Assembly (NCBI GenBank): GCA_021654635.1
Contig: AP025179.1
Span: 4,898,001 to 4,962,000 of the forward strand
From: Mycobacterium kiyosense
Lineage (GTDB): Bacteria > Actinomycetota > Actinomycetes > Mycobacteriales > Mycobacteriaceae
DNA length: 64,000 nt
Direction of reading: 5' to 3'
A program made the translations under genes and the position numbers. Positions within the stretch are counted from its first letter, which is position 1. The number at the start of each line of letters is the position of its first letter. The notes under the pieces were generated by a model. The model had not been told where the DNA came from. It saw only the letters and a list, made by a program, of their open reading frames with translations, and made no database searches. Of this stretch, positions 33,684 to 43,997 are shown piece by piece.

Positions 33684-35451
33684 TCAGAGCGCGCCCAGCA
33701 GCGTCTCGGCGATCGCGAACGGGAAGTGCACCGTGGCGGTGGCCACCTCGCGCGCGCCGTCGCGGACCGCGTTGACGATGGTCGCCGGGTCGCCGGTGAA
33801 CAGGGCTGAACCTACGTCGTAGCCCGCGAACTGGGGCGCGGTGATGAAGTTGCGGACGTCGACGAACAGCTGGGTCGGCAGGTTCGCCGGTCCGACGGGT
33901 GTCCCGTTGTAGCTCAGCATGGTCCAGCCAGTCGCCGGGCTGCCTTGCACCACCACCACCCCGGTGTTCGACAGCGAGCCGGTGACCAGCAGCAACGGGT
34001 TGGGGTTGTCGACCATCATCATCGTGCCGGTCTCGATGGCAAGAGCGCTGGAATATGCCGCGACCTGGTGACTCGAGCTGCTCAGCGCGGTGTTGTACAT
34101 GGTCTGCACCGCGTTGTTGAAGCCGCTGGCGAAGGTCAGGCCGGTGGGGTTGACGGCGGAGATGCCCAGCATCGGGAAGGCGGGCAACCCGAGTGTCCAC
34201 ACCACGGGTCCGGCCAAGTAGATCAATCCCGCGGGAATCTGCCCCATGCCTTCCAGGAGCCCGGCGTTGATCTCGTTGAGCCCGGGCAACACGACGGGGG
34301 TCAGGCTCGGCTGCAGGGTTGCGAGGTACGAGGCGGTCTCTTGCGTCCTGATCATCTGCGAATCGAAGATGCCGGCGAATGCGGGCTGCTGGGCGTGCAG
34401 GACGGCGGCGACATTCTGCGCCTGCGTCACACCCAACGCCGTGAGCGGAGGTCCGGGCACCGCCGTGTCGAGCAGGTTGGCCACGTTGCTGGCGGTCTGC
34501 CCGTGCCGGATGAAGTCGATGGTGACGATTTCGCTGCTCGGCGGGATGTACGTGGGGCCGCCCTGGCCGATGAACAAACCGGGGTAGCCACGCGTTCCGA
34601 CGGCCCCGGTCGGGACGCCGGTGCCGCCCATACCGCCGTATCCGCCGTCCCCGAACAACAGCGCCTGGCCGCCGGCGCCGCCGGACCCGCCTGCCAGCAC
34701 CGTCAAGGCGGCGCCTCCGAGCCCGCCCCGGCCGCCGTTGCCCATCAGCCAGCCGCCGACGCCTCCGCGGCCGCCGGTGCCGCCGTCGTAACCAGCACCG
34801 CCGATGCCGCCGGTGCCGATCAACCCGGCATTGCCGCCGTTGCCGCCGGAGGCCAGCCAGCACGCCGCCGGTGGGGCTGTAGCCAGCGCCACCGTCACCG
34901 AACAGGATGCCGCCCGCGCCCCCGGTCGGGTTCGCCAACGTGCCGGTGGTTCCGTTACCGATCAGCGCCCGCCCGAGCAGCGCATTGGTGGGCGCATTGA
35001 TGATCGGATCGATCGCCTGGCCGAGCGGGCTGCCAATCCACGCTTGTCCGGCCGTGTGAACCGGCTTGTAGACGAGCGCCTGAAATGCGCCGGACGCAAA
35101 TTCGTTCAGTCCCTCCAGCGCAGGGGCGGCGATGCCGCCGCCGAGCAGCGTGGCCTCGAACTGCTGCAGGATGGCCGCCTCGGCGCCGCCGTACGACGCT
35201 GCTGCAGCGCCCAGATTGCGCACGAACTCCTGGTGATAGGCGGCCGCTTGAGCCGCCGCGGCCTGGTACTCGCCGGCGTGCGCGCCGAACAGGGTCGCGA
35301 TGGCGACAGACACTTCGTCGGCGGCCGCGGCGGTCACCTGGGAGGTCGGCAGGAGCGCGGTCAGGTTGCCGGTGCTGATTGCCGAGCCGATCTGGGCCGC
35401 ATTCGCGGTCGCGGTTTCGATCCCATCCAGTGCTGCGACGACAAATGACAT
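33684..35451 (-). pseudogene. PE_PGRS protein with C-terminal histidine-phosphatase (phosphoglycerate-mutase-like) domain, frameshifted
   Basis: Starts MSFVVAALDGIETATANAAQ, a PE domain (about 1-95), followed by a linker and a short Gly-rich PGRS region (GGAGG, GGTGG, GGRGG triplets). A C-terminal domain begins [25 protein letters not shown] is the catalytic His motif of histidine phosphatases, and [16 protein letters not shown] is also typical. M. tuberculosis PE_PGRS11 (Rv0754) has the same architecture and phosphoglycerate mutase activity. The N-terminal and C-terminal parts are in different frames; the change is near 34,860 inside the PGRS. PE proteins are normally ESX-5 substrates at the cell surface. 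In Mtb no PE_PGRS gene lies between Rv1220c and Rv1219c, so this is an insertion or lineage-specific gene. Confidence 0.8.
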
Positions 35452-35671
35452 TTCGCTACTCCTCGCTGCGTAATTAGGCCGGAGCCATCATGGCACCTCG
35501 CCGGATGAATAGCGGGTAAATCGACGAAAAATTCAAAGCATCGCCGATTCGTGTCCGAGCGGCGAGACCTGCGCGTTCGCCGCAGCGCCGGGCCGCGATG
35601 CCGCACGTGTCGGGAGCGTCATGCGACCGATGCGTCCGATACTCGCTCAGGAGACCCTTGACGCGGGATTG

Positions 35672-35701
35672 AACGCCTGTTTAATGTGTTGAACATGCGT
35701 T
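35672..35701. promoter_or_regulatory. Inverted-repeat operator overlapping tetR start
   Basis: Arms AACGCCTGTT (35,672-35,681) and AACATGCGTT (35,692-35,701) are inverted repeats matching at nine of ten positions, with a 10-base spacer. The right arm contains the ATG of the TetR gene, so bound repressor would block its own transcription start region. Confidence 0.55.
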
Positions 35702-36333
35702 CAGCCGATTTGACCGCAGCCGCTCGGATCCGGGACGCGGCCATCGCGCAGTTCGGCGAGCACGGATTCGGCGTCGGGCTGCGCACCATCGCCGAGGCGG
35801 CCGGAGTCAGCGCCGGCCTGGTCATTCATCACTTCGGCTCCAAAGAAGGGCTGCGTAAGGCCTGCGACGAATACGCGGCCGAGGAGATCCGCGGCGCCAA
35901 ATCCGAGGCAATGAAGTCCAGCGACCCCGCTACTTGGCTGGGGCAGATGGCCGAGATCGAGTCCTACGCGCCCTTGATGTCCTACCTGGTACGCAGCATG
36001 CAGTCCGGTGGTGAACTGGCGAAAATGCTGTGGCAGAACATGATTGACAACACCGAGGAATACTTGGCCGAAGGTGTGCAAACCGGCACCCTGAAGCCGA
36101 GTCGCGATCCGCACGCCCGAGCCAAGTATCTGGCCATCACCGGTGGCGGCGGATTCCTGCTCTACCTCCAAATGCACGAGACGCCAACCGATCTGCGCGC
36201 AGTCCTGCGCGACTACGCCCGCGACATGGTGCTGCCGGCCCTCGAGCTCTATTCCGAGGGCCTGCTGACCGACTACACCATGTACGAGGCATTTCTGGCC
36301 GATGAGAAACGAGGAGAACCCGATGTCAGCTGA
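35695..36333 (+). CDS. TetR-family repressor of the adjacent ABC exporter (Rv1219c homologue)
   Basis: 212-aa regulator. The N-terminal helix-turn-helix spans about residues 10-50 ([20 protein letters not shown], then [18 protein letters not shown]); the rest is an all-helical ligand domain. It closely resembles M. tuberculosis Rv1219c, reported to repress the Rv1217c-Rv1218c efflux genes. ATG at 35,695 matches the Mtb start; an in-frame start nine bases upstream is possible. An inverted-repeat operator overlaps the start. The end overlaps the ATPase gene by 11 bases, so repressor and transporter are one operon. Confidence 0.92.
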   Translation: MRSADLTAAARIRDAAIAQFGEHGFGVGLRTIAEAAGVSAGLVIHHFGSKEGLRKACDEYAAEEIRGAKSEAMKSSDPATWLGQMAEIESYAPLMSYLVRSMQSGGELAKMLWQNMIDNTEEYLAEGVQTGTLKPSRDPHARAKYLAITGGGGFLLYLQMHETPTDLRAVLRDYARDMVLPALELYSEGLLTDYTMYEAFLADEKRGEPDVS

Positions 36334-37258
36334 CAGCCAGACACCCATCGAAGTCCGGGGCCTCACCAAGAGCTTCGGCGCGACCCGCGCGCTCGACGGC
36401 CTGGACCTGCGGGTGCGCGAAGGCGAAGTGCACGGCTTTCTGGGACCCAACGGCGCCGGCAAGTCGACGACCATCCGCATCCTGCTGGGCCTGGTCAAAG
36501 CCGACGGCGGCACCGCCCGGCTGCTGGGCGGCGACCCGTGGACCGACGCCGTGACATTGCATCGCCAGATTGCCTATGTGCCAGGCGATGTCACGCTGTG
36601 GCCCGGTCTGACCGGTGGCGAGACCATCGACCTGCTGGCGCGGATGCGCGGTGGCATCGACCCGGCGCTGCGCGCGCAGCTGATCGAGCGTTTCGAGTTC
36701 GACCCGCACAAGAAGGTGCGGGCCTACTCGAAAGGAAATCGACAGAAGGTGTCGTTGATCTCGGCGTTTTCCTCGCGGGCCAGGCTGCTTCTGCTCGACG
36801 AGCCCACCAGCGGACTGGACCCGTTGATGGAGAACGTATTTCAGCAGTGCGTTGCCGAAGCAAAAGACCGCGGTGTGACGGTGCTGCTGTCCAGTCACAT
36901 CCTGGCCGAGACCGAAGCGCTGTGCGAGCGGGTGACCATCATTGCGGCCGGCAGGACGGTGGAAAGCGGGTCGCTGGAATCCATGCGGCACCTCAGCCGC
37001 ACCTCGATCAAGGCCGAGATGATCGGCGATCCGGGCGATCTGGCCCGGATCAAGGGCGTCGAGGACGTCAGCGTCGAGGGCAACACAGTGCGTGCGCAGG
37101 TCGACGGCGAAAGCCTGGGCGAATTGATCCGGGTGCTCGGTACCGCCGGGGTACGCAGCCTCATCAGCCAGCCACCCTCGCTGGAGGACTTGTTCCTGCG
37201 CCACTACAGCATCAACGGTGCCGGCACGCAGGACCGCGCGGAGGTGCCGGTGCGATGA
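36323..37258 (+). CDS. ABC exporter ATPase (Rv1218c homologue)
   Basis: 311-aa ATP-binding subunit of a drug efflux ABC transporter, the same length as M. tuberculosis Rv1218c. Motifs: Walker [10 protein letters not shown] (about 39-47), a signature-like YSKGNRQKV in place of LSGGQ, Walker [13 protein letters not shown], switch His in SSHILAE. The degenerate signature is also usual in this subfamily. ATG at 36,323 lies inside the end of tetR. The last bases overlap the permease ATG (ATGA). In Mtb the pair exports several antimicrobial classes. Confidence 0.92.
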   Translation: MSADSQTPIEVRGLTKSFGATRALDGLDLRVREGEVHGFLGPNGAGKSTTIRILLGLVKADGGTARLLGGDPWTDAVTLHRQIAYVPGDVTLWPGLTGGETIDLLARMRGGIDPALRAQLIERFEFDPHKKVRAYSKGNRQKVSLISAFSSRARLLLLDEPTSGLDPLMENVFQQCVAEAKDRGVTVLLSSHILAETEALCERVTIIAAGRTVESGSLESMRHLSRTSIKAEMIGDPGDLARIKGVEDVSVEGNTVRAQVDGESLGELIRVLGTAGVRSLISQPPSLEDLFLRHYSINGAGTQDRAEVPVR

Positions 37259-38112
37259 GCACCACACTTCTGGATCGTCCGGGAAGCCCTGCCAGGCAAC
37301 GTATTTCCCAGTTTGTCGGCACCCTGGGGTTGCTGAGGCTGTACCTGCGCCGCGACCGGGTGGTGCTGCCGCTGTGGGTGCTGCTGCTGTCGATCCCGTT
37401 GGCCAGCGTCTATATCGGCAGCATCGACAAGGTCTACCCGACCGCGGCCGACCGGGCCGCCTTCGCAGCCTCCGTCATGGCCAGCCCGGCCCAGCGGGCG
37501 CTCTACGGCCCGATCTACAACGACGGCCTCGGCGCGGTCGGTATCTGGAAAGCCGGGATGTTCCACCTGCTGATCGCGGTCGCCGTCGTCCTCACCGTGA
37601 TCCGGCACACCCGCGCCGACGAGGAGACGGGCCGGGCCGAGTTGCTCGACTCGACTGCGGTAGGCCGCTACGCCAGTCTGAGTGCCGTACTGCTGCTGTC
37701 CTTCGGTGCGTCCGTGGCCACCGGCGTGATCGGTGCCGCCGGACTGCTCACCACCGAGGTGGCACCGAGTGGATCATTGGCGTTCGGGGCAGCATTGGCC
37801 GGCTCCGGGTTGGTGTTCACCGCTCTGGCCGCTCTGGCCGCAGTGGCCGCTCAGCTGTCGGCGAGCGCACGGGTGTGCCGCGGCTACGCGTTCGCCGCTT
37901 TGGGCGCCGCTTTCACCCTGCGGGCGGTCGGCGACGCCGGATCCGGTGCACTGTCCTGGTTTTCGCCGCTGGGGTGGTCACTGCAGGTGCGGCCGTACGC
38001 AGATGAGCGCTGGTGGGTGCTGCTGCTGCACCTGGCCACCACGGCCGTGCTCACCGCGGTCGCCTACCGGTTACTGGCCGCCCGCGACGTCGGTGCCGGG
38101 TTGATCGCCGAA
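37255..38112 (+). pseudogene. ABC exporter permease (Rv1217c homologue), C-terminal half deleted
   Basis: Starts [16 protein letters not shown] and runs to about GAGLIAER with roughly six hydrophobic segments (LPLWVLLLSIPLASVYIG, MFHLLIAVAVVLTVI, SLSAVLLLSFGASVATGVIG and others). M. tuberculosis Rv1217c has about 548 aa with two such halves; here the second half is gone. At about 38,105-38,118 the sequence jumps into the middle of the Rv1216c homologue. The original frame has no stop after the junction and stays open, in frame, through the hydrolase gene to 40,110. The exporter would be incomplete if this is real. Confidence 0.75.
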
Positions 38113-38392
38113 CGCCGCCGCGGCGAACATCACCGTGGAAGCGGATCAACAGGTGGTATCCACCGGCCTCTACGGCCTGGTGCGACACCCGATGTACGTC
38201 GGCAACCTGATCCTGATGCTGGGTTTGCCGTTGGCGCTCGGCTCCTACTGGGGCCTGGTCCTCTACGTTCCGTTGTTAGCGGTGCTGGTGCTGCGAACAC
38301 TCGACGAGGAGCGGGCGCTGGCAGCCGATCTGCCCGGCTACCGCGACTACCAGCAACGCGTGCGATACCGTTTGGTCCCCAACATCTGGTAG
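38106..38392 (+). pseudogene. Isoprenylcysteine methyltransferase-family protein (Rv1216c homologue), 5' end deleted
   Basis: Only the C-terminal part remains. In the frame reading AAANITVEADQQVV, it continues STGLYGLVRHPMYVGNLI, the conserved ICMT/phospholipid-methyltransferase motif (RHPMY), then a helix YWGLVLYVPLLAVLVL, LDEERAL and the terminal LPGYRDYQQRVRYRLVPNIW. M. tuberculosis Rv1216c is about 224 aa, so more than half is missing upstream. The start is the deletion junction with the Rv1217c homologue, not a true start codon. Full-length relatives are polytopic membrane methyltransferases of unknown substrate in mycobacteria. Confidence 0.72.
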
Positions 38393-38415
38393 TCGCGGCG
38401 CTTAAAGTATCTGGC

Positions 38416-40110
38416 GTGAACCGCAACTCGGCACCCGCCCTGGATCGGCCGTGGCGCCGTCCGAACGCCCTGGGCTACGCGCGGGACCGGATCGCCGGTG
38501 TCGTCAGGCCTCGCATAGCGATCACCGAAGCGCCGGCGGAGGTCATCGTCGATCGCGACGTGGAGGTACCCACCCGCGACGGAACATTGTTGCGGATCAA
38601 CGTTTTTCGACGATCCGGCGAGTCTCCGCGGCCGGTCATGCTGTCCATCCACCCCTACGGCAAGGACGAACTCCCGCGTCGAAAACGAAAGCGATGGACC
38701 TTCTCACGTCAGTACCGCATGATCCGCCAGCCCAGCAGGGTCCAGTTCTCGTCGTTGACCGGCTGGGAGGCGCCGGACCCGGCGTTCTGGACAGCGCAGG
38801 GCTTCGTGGTGGTCAACGCCGACGCCCGGGGCTGCGGCCGCTCCGACGGCACCGGCAACCTGCTGTCGCGGCAGGAAGCCGAGGACACCTACGATCTGGT
38901 GCAATGGCTGGCCGGCCAACCCTGGAGCGACGGCAACGTCGTCATGCTCGGCGTGTCCTACCTGGCGATCACCCAGTACGCCGTCGCGGCGCTGCGACCG
39001 CCCGCGCTGCGGGCCATCTGCCCGTGGGAAGGCTTCACCGACGCCTACCGCGACCTTACGTTTCCGGGCGGAATTCGGGAGACCGGCTTCACCGCCCTGT
39101 GGTCGCGCAACTTGGCCCGCAGCACCCGGCAGGCCTACGTCCTGACCGAAGAACAGGACAGACACCCACTGCGCGATGACTTCTGGCGCTCAATAGCACC
39201 CGACCTCGCAGCGATCGACATCCCGATGCTGGTCTGCGGCAGCTTTTCGGACAACAACCTGCACAGCCGCGGATCGATCCGGGCCTTCACCCGAACCGGC
39301 TCTGAGCACGCCCGCCTCTACACGCACCGCGGCGGCAAGTGGGCGGTGTTCTACTCCCCGGACGCGCAGGCCGAACAGTTGAAATTCTTCCGCGACGTGC
39401 TCGACGGCGCGCGGGCCTCGCGCAGCGTTCGGCTGGAAGTGCGGGAGGACCGCGACACCGTTGTGAGCGTGCGGGAGGAGGGCCACTGGCCGCTGGTGCG
39501 GACTCGCTGGCAGCCGATGTATCTTGCCGGAGGCGGTGTGTTGACGGCTGAACCACCGCGGCACGCGGGCAGCATCACCTTCGAAACGAGCTCCCGCGCA
39601 GCAGCGTTCAATTGGACGGTGGCGGAGGACATCGAGCTCACCGGATCGATGGCCGCGAAGTTGTGGGTACAACTGGACGGTTGCGATGATGCGAATCTCT
39701 TTGTCGGCGTTGAGAAATGGCGCGACGGTCGCTACGTCGGCTTCGAGGGGTCCTATGGCTACGGCCGCGACCGGGTGACCACCGGATGGCAGCGCGTCGC
39801 ACTGCGCGCCCTGGACCCCGAGCTGTCCCAACCCTGGGAACCGGTCCCGGCCTGTGCCGAGCCGGCCGCGGTGTCGCCCGGCGAGGTGACGGAGGTGCAG
39901 GTGGCGCTGGGACCGTCGGCAACGCTGTTCCGGGCCGGCGAGCAACTGCGCTTCGTGGTGGCCGGGCGCTGGCTCTCGCCGCGCAATCCGCTGACCGGTC
40001 AATTCCCGGCTGCCTATTCCGATCCGCCCCGAGGCCAGGTGACGCTGCGCTGGGGCCCCCGCTACGACGCGCACCTGCTGATTCCGGTGATTCCCCAGCG
40101 GACCAGCTAG
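38416..40110 (+). CDS. CocE/NonD-family hydrolase (Rv1215c homologue)
   Basis: 564-aa alpha/beta hydrolase of the cocaine-esterase/X-Pro dipeptidyl-peptidase family. GTG start at 38,416 begins [12 protein letters not shown]. The N-terminal hydrolase part includes [13 protein letters not shown] and [14 protein letters not shown], which holds the nucleophile Ser in a G-V-S-Y-x motif; a C-terminal jelly-roll domain includes [22 protein letters not shown]. The GVSYLA sequence in place of GxSxxG is usual in this family. Substrate is unknown. The stop codon overlaps that of the convergent glgC by two bases. A stop-free frame connects it upstream with the truncated permease, but the conserved protein starts here. 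Confidence 0.85.
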   Translation: MNRNSAPALDRPWRRPNALGYARDRIAGVVRPRIAITEAPAEVIVDRDVEVPTRDGTLLRINVFRRSGESPRPVMLSIHPYGKDELPRRKRKRWTFSRQYRMIRQPSRVQFSSLTGWEAPDPAFWTAQGFVVVNADARGCGRSDGTGNLLSRQEAEDTYDLVQWLAGQPWSDGNVVMLGVSYLAITQYAVAALRPPALRAICPWEGFTDAYRDLTFPGGIRETGFTALWSRNLARSTRQAYVLTEEQDRHPLRDDFWRSIAPDLAAIDIPMLVCGSFSDNNLHSRGSIRAFTRTGSEHARLYTHRGGKWAVFYSPDAQAEQLKFFRDVLDGARASRSVRLEVREDRDTVVSVREEGHWPLVRTRWQPMYLAGGGVLTAEPPRHAGSITFETSSRAAAFNWTVAEDIELTGSMAAKLWVQLDGCDDANLFVGVEKWRDGRYVGFEGSYGYGRDRVTTGWQRVALRALDPELSQPWEPVPACAEPAAVSPGEVTEVQVALGPSATLFRAGEQLRFVVAGRWLSPRNPLTGQFPAAYSDPPRGQVTLRWGPRYDAHLLIPVIPQRTS

Positions 40111-41321
40111 ACCCAGACGCCCTTACCCACCGCGACCACGCCACCGGCGCTGATCGCAAAGCGTTCCCGGTCTTTCTCCAGATCCACGCCAACCATCTCG
40201 CCCGGCCCGACGACGACGTTCTTGTCCAGGATCGCGTGCCGCACCACCGCGCCGCGGCCCACCCGCGCGCCCGGCATGACCACGCTGCCCTCCACGATCG
40301 CGCCGTCGTCGACCACCACGTTGGACGACAGCACCGAGTTGCGCACCGAGGCCGCCGAGATGATGCTGCCGGCACCCACCACCGACTCCTGCGCCGAGCC
40401 GCCGTTGACGAACTTCGGCGGCGCCAGGTTCTCGGTGGCGCCCAGGATCGGCCAGCGCCGGTTGTACAGGTTGAACACCGGATGCACCGACACCAGGTCC
40501 ATGTGTGCGTCGTAGAACGCGTCGAGCGTCCCGACGTCACGCCAGTACGCGCGGTCGCGCTCGGTGGCGCCCGGCACCTCGTTGTCGCTGAAGTCGTAGA
40601 CGGCGGCCATGCCGTCCTCCACCAGGTAAGGGATGATGTCGCCGCCCATGTCGTGGTCGGAGTGGTCGTTGTCGGCGTCAGCGCGGATGGCGTCGATCAG
40701 CACCTTGGTGGTGAAGATGTAGTTGCCCATCGACACGAAGGTGCTGTCGGGGTCGTCGGGGGTGCCGGGCGGGTTCATCGGCTTTTCGACGAAGTTGCGG
40801 ATCCGCCCCGACTCGTCGGCGTCGATGCAGCCGAACGCGGTTGCTTCGCTTCGCGGTACCCGGATGCCGGCGACCGTCGCACCGGCGCCGCTGTCGATGT
40901 GAAAGCGCACCATCTGCTCGGGGTCCATCCGGTACACGTGGTCGGCACCGAAAACCACGATGTAGTCCGGATCTTCGTCATAGATCAGGTTCAGCGACTG
41001 GTAGATCGCGTCCGCCGAACCCGTGTACCAGCGCGGGCCGAGGCGCTGCTGGGCCGGCACCGGGGTGATGTACTCACCCGCCAGCCCGGACAACCGCCAA
41101 TTCTGCGAGATATGGCGGTCCAGCGAGTGCGACTTGTACTGGGTGAGAACGCAAATCCTCAGGTAGCGGGCGTTGACGAGGTTGGAGAGCACGAAATCGA
41201 TCAGCCGGTACCCGCCGCCGAAGGGAACCGCAGGCTTGGCCCGGTCGGCGGTCAAGGGATACAGCCGTTTGCCCTCGCCGCCGGCCAGCACGATGCCCAG
41301 CACGTGTGGCGCTTCCCTCAT
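40107..41321 (-). CDS. glgC: Glucose-1-phosphate adenylyltransferase GlgC
   Basis: 404-aa ADP-glucose pyrophosphorylase, the same length as M. tuberculosis GlgC (Rv1213). The N-terminal nucleotidyltransferase signature [19 protein letters not shown] lies at residues 13-31, followed by [15 protein letters not shown]. The sugar-phosphate loop [12 protein letters not shown] is near 135, and a C-terminal left-handed beta-helix ([21 protein letters not shown]) mediates allostery and tetramer formation. It makes ADP-glucose from glucose-1-phosphate and ATP for glycogen, capsular glucan and methylglucose lipopolysaccharide. It is divergent from glgA with 157 bases between, as in Mtb. Confidence 0.95.
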   Translation of the reverse strand: MREAPHVLGIVLAGGEGKRLYPLTADRAKPAVPFGGGYRLIDFVLSNLVNARYLRICVLTQYKSHSLDRHISQNWRLSGLAGEYITPVPAQQRLGPRWYTGSADAIYQSLNLIYDEDPDYIVVFGADHVYRMDPEQMVRFHIDSGAGATVAGIRVPRSEATAFGCIDADESGRIRNFVEKPMNPPGTPDDPDSTFVSMGNYIFTTKVLIDAIRADADNDHSDHDMGGDIIPYLVEDGMAAVYDFSDNEVPGATERDRAYWRDVGTLDAFYDAHMDLVSVHPVFNLYNRRWPILGATENLAPPKFVNGGSAQESVVGAGSIISAASVRNSVLSSNVVVDDGAIVEGSVVMPGARVGRGAVVRHAILDKNVVVGPGEMVGVDLEKDRERFAISAGGVVAVGKGVWV

Positions 41322-41478
41322 GCGCTCAAACCTATCGGCAGCCGCAAGTGGTTGCCACCGGTAGGCCCATGATTGGCGGCGCGGCGGACGGGCTGCCGGT
41401 CAAGGTGTTTGGCTCGACGGGCCCGTTCCACACCAGCCCGACATGCGGGCTGCCTCGTCGGCGAACTACGGTGCGGGT

Positions 41479-42643
41479 ATGCGGGTGGCGATGATGACTC
41501 GGGAATACCCTCCGGAGGTTTACGGCGGAGCCGGTGTCCACGTCACCGAATTGGTGTCCCAGCTGCGCAAGCTGTGCGCGGTCGACGTCCACTGCATGGG
41601 CCGCGCCCCGTCCCGGCGCGATCACCCATCAGCCCGACCCGCGGCTGCGCAGCGCCAACGCCGCGCTCTCGACGCTGTCCGCGGACCTGGTGATGGCAGA
41701 CGCCGCCAATGCGGCCACCGTCGTGCATTCGCACACTTGGTACAGCGGCATGGCCGGACATCTGGCCAAGCTGCTCTACGACGTCCCGCACGTGCTGACC
41801 GCGCATTCGCTCGAGCCGATGCGGCCGTGGAAGGCCGAACAGCTCGGCGGCGGCTACCAGATCTCCTCCTGGGTGGAGCACACCGCGGTGCTGGCCGCCG
41901 ACGCGGTGATCGCGGTCAGCTCCGGCATGCGCGACGACATCCTGCGGGTCTATCCCACCCTGGACCCGAATCTGGTGCATGTGATCCGCAACGGCATCGA
42001 CACCGAGTTCTGGCATCCCTCCGGTGCCGTGCACACCGGGTCCGTACTGCAAGAGTTGGGTGTCGACCCAAACCGGCCCATCGTGGCGTTCGTCGGCCGC
42101 ATCACCCGGCAAAAAGGCGTCTCGCACCTGATCGCGGCCGCGCACCAGTTCAACCCGGACATTCAGTTGGTGCTCTGCGCCGGCGCGCCCGACACCCCCG
42201 AGATCGCCGAGGAGGTGCGCTCCGCGGTGGCTAACCTCGAACGCAGCCGCACCGGGGTCTTCTGGGTGCGCGACATGCTCCACAAGACAAAACTGCGCGA
42301 AATACTTTCCGCGGCAATAGTTTTCGTGTGTCCGTCGATCTACGAGCCGCTCGGCATCGTCAATCTCGAGGCGATGGCCTGTGCCACGGCGGTAGTGGCG
42401 TCCGACGTCGGGGGCATACCCGAGGTGGTCGTCGACGGAGTCACCGGCTCACTGGTGCACTACGACGCCGACTTCCCGGACGCGTTCGAGGCGAGGCTGG
42501 CCGAGGCGGTCAACGCGCTGGTCACCGATCCCGCCAAGGCACACCACTACGGTCGGGTGGGGCGTCAGCGCTGTATCGACGAATTCTCCTGGGCACACAT
42601 CGCCGAGCAGACGCTGGACATCTACCGGAAAGTGTGTGAGTAG
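41479..42643 (+). pseudogene. glgA: GT4 glycosyltransferase GlgA/GlgM, frameshifted near N-terminus
   Basis: Homologue of M. tuberculosis Rv1212c (387 aa), an ADP-glucose-using glycosyltransferase that makes maltose-1-phosphate or extends alpha-1,4-glucan. Starts MRVAMMTREYPPEVYGGAG; the glycine loop GGAGVH is the donor-binding site. At about 41,602 an extra C in GGGCCGCG shifts the frame; corrected text reads MGAPRPGAITH and proceeds in the next frame to 42,643. The GT4 retaining motif PSIYEPLGIVNLEAMA is intact, as are VGRITRQKG and WSHTW-type residues (HSHTWY). Divergent partner glgC supplies ADP-glucose. A one-base sequencing error is the simplest explanation. Confidence 0.87.
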
Positions 42644-42663
42644 CAGCCCCGTGACGGGCAGGT

Positions 42664-42831
42664 TCAGCTGGTGACGCCCTTGAGTTCATCGCCCAGCGCG
42701 GCGGCTTCGTCGGGAGTCAACTCGACCACCAGCCGACCGCCACCTTCAAGTGGTACCCGCATCACGATGCCGCGCCCCTCCTTGGTTGCTTCGAGTGGAC
42801 CGTCGCCGGTCCGGGGCTTCATCGCCGCCAT
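42664..42831 (-). CDS. DUF3117 small protein (Rv1211 homologue)
   Basis: 55-aa protein almost invariant among mycobacteria: MAAMKPRTGDGPLEATKEG, then VMRVPLEGGGRLVVELTPDEAAAL. I chose ATG at 42,831 because GGAGG lies nine bases upstream. An upstream in-frame ATG at 42,891 would give a 75-aa form like the M. tuberculosis annotation. It is probably a small beta-rich cytosolic protein; function is unknown. It converges on glgA with a 20-base gap. Confidence 0.85.
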   Translation of the reverse strand: MAAMKPRTGDGPLEATKEGRGIVMRVPLEGGGRLVVELTPDEAAALGDELKGVTS

Positions 42832-43008
42832 CGAGTGCTCCCTCCAGATTCGATCTGGCCCGCTGCCGCGGACCTGGTCGGCGCCGAGCATGCCCCGCCA
42901 GTGAATTTCCCGCCATACCCGACTTTGAACTGCCAAATCACCCCCCTATTGTTCCCTATCGCGGGGACCAGGTGCACAAAGACCCGCATCTAGTGCCAAC
43001 TGAGGTTG

Positions 43009-43590
43009 TCAATTCTCGGTTGGCCGCACCCAGCAGGCGCGGACGTGGTCGTCGACCATGCCGGTCGCCTGCATCAGCGCATAGGCCGTGGTGGGTCCGA
43101 CGAAGCGGAACCCGCGACGTTTGAGTTCCCGCGCCATCGCCTTCGATTCCGTGCTCGCTGAGGGGATTTCGCTCAGCTCGGCGAACCGGGGCCGCGGTTC
43201 GGGAGCGAACGACCACAGCAGGTCGGACAGGTCCTGAGGCGAACCGAGCTCTGCGGCTGCGCGGGCGTTGGCGATCGTCGCCTCGATTTTGGCCCGGTTG
43301 CGCACGATAGACGCGTCGGCCATCAGGCGTTGCACGTCGGCATCGGTGAACCGGGCGACCTTCTCCACATCGAACCCGTCGAAGGCGCGCCGGAACTCGG
43401 GTCGTTTGCGCAGGATGATCAGCCACGACAGACCGCTCTGGAACGCTTCCAGGCTCATCCGTTCGAACAGTGCCACCCCGTCTCGCACCGGGCGGCCCCA
43501 CTCGTAGTCGTGGTAGTCGCGGTACAGCTCAGCGTCGGGTCCGGGCCGCGTTTCGGCCCAGCCGCAGCGAACCAGGCCGTTCTCGGTCAC
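43009..43590 (-). CDS. tagA: 3-methyladenine DNA glycosylase I
   Basis: 193-aa base-excision repair enzyme of the Tag family that removes N3-methyladenine. Signatures: CGWAE near the N-terminus (Cys as zinc ligand), YHDYEWGRPVRDGVALFERMSLEAFQSGLSW with the catalytic Glu, and a C-terminal HVRACWV with His and Cys that complete the zinc snap. GTG start at 43,590. Its start overlaps the stop of the DivIVA-like gene upstream by four bases, so the two are coupled, as for Rv1210/Rv1209 in M. tuberculosis. Confidence 0.92.
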   Translation of the reverse strand: MTENGLVRCGWAETRPGPDAELYRDYHDYEWGRPVRDGVALFERMSLEAFQSGLSWLIILRKRPEFRRAFDGFDVEKVARFTDADVQRLMADASIVRNRAKIEATIANARAAAELGSPQDLSDLLWSFAPEPRPRFAELSEIPSASTESKAMARELKRRGFRFVGPTTAYALMQATGMVDDHVRACWVRPTEN

Positions 43591-43952
43591 GTCGGGCCCG
43601 AGCGCTCGGCGTCAACGGGGTCGACGCCAGGTTCGGCCACTGGCGCTTCGGCCGGCGTCTCGGCTCCGGAAGCCTGCAGTGCGGCCACCTGCCCGCGCAG
43701 TATCTCGATTTCGCGGGCCAGCCGGTCCAGCACCCAGTCCACTTCGCTGGTCTTGTAACCGCGCATCACCTGCGTGAACTTGACGGCGTCGATGTCGGCG
43801 CCGGTAACCCCGAAGGCCGGCAGCACGGTGGCCGTCGTCGCGCGCGGCAACGGCGGCAGCGGCTCGCCGCGGCCGAACAGCAGGCTCGCCGCGCCGAACA
43901 ACACGATCGCCACCAGAACCAGCACCACCAGGTACAGCAACACCAACGCCAC
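43587..43952 (-). CDS. DivIVA-domain membrane protein (Rv1209 homologue)
   Basis: 121 aa. One N-terminal membrane helix (LVLLYLVVLVLVAIVLFGAA) is followed by a DivIVA-type segment: AVKFTQVMRGYKTSEVDWVLDRLAREIEIL. The F..V.RGY...EVD pattern is the hallmark of DivIVA/Wag31 domains, which form coiled coils and sense curved membrane. A short Ala/Pro/Glu tail ends the protein. It may act at poles or septa as a partner of Wag31 (inference). It follows gpgS on the same strand and overlaps tagA. Confidence 0.85.
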   Translation of the reverse strand: MALVLLYLVVLVLVAIVLFGAASLLFGRGEPLPPLPRATTATVLPAFGVTGADIDAVKFTQVMRGYKTSEVDWVLDRLAREIEILRGQVAALQASGAETPAEAPVAEPGVDPVDAERSGPT

Positions 43953-43997
43953 GAGAGTCGATCTTGCCCTACTGCACCGACAAGTCGGGGTCGGCCT

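Noticed and set aside
34500..34930. GGC/GCC-rich tandem repeat as a non-coding element
   Set aside because: It encodes the Gly-rich PGRS segment of the PE_PGRS gene.
36538..40110. 1,190-codon frame spanning ABC ATPase, permease and hydrolase
   Set aside because: The ATPase part is in the wrong frame and the rest is an accidental open register created by the deletion at about 38,110; only the domain-defined genes are annotated.
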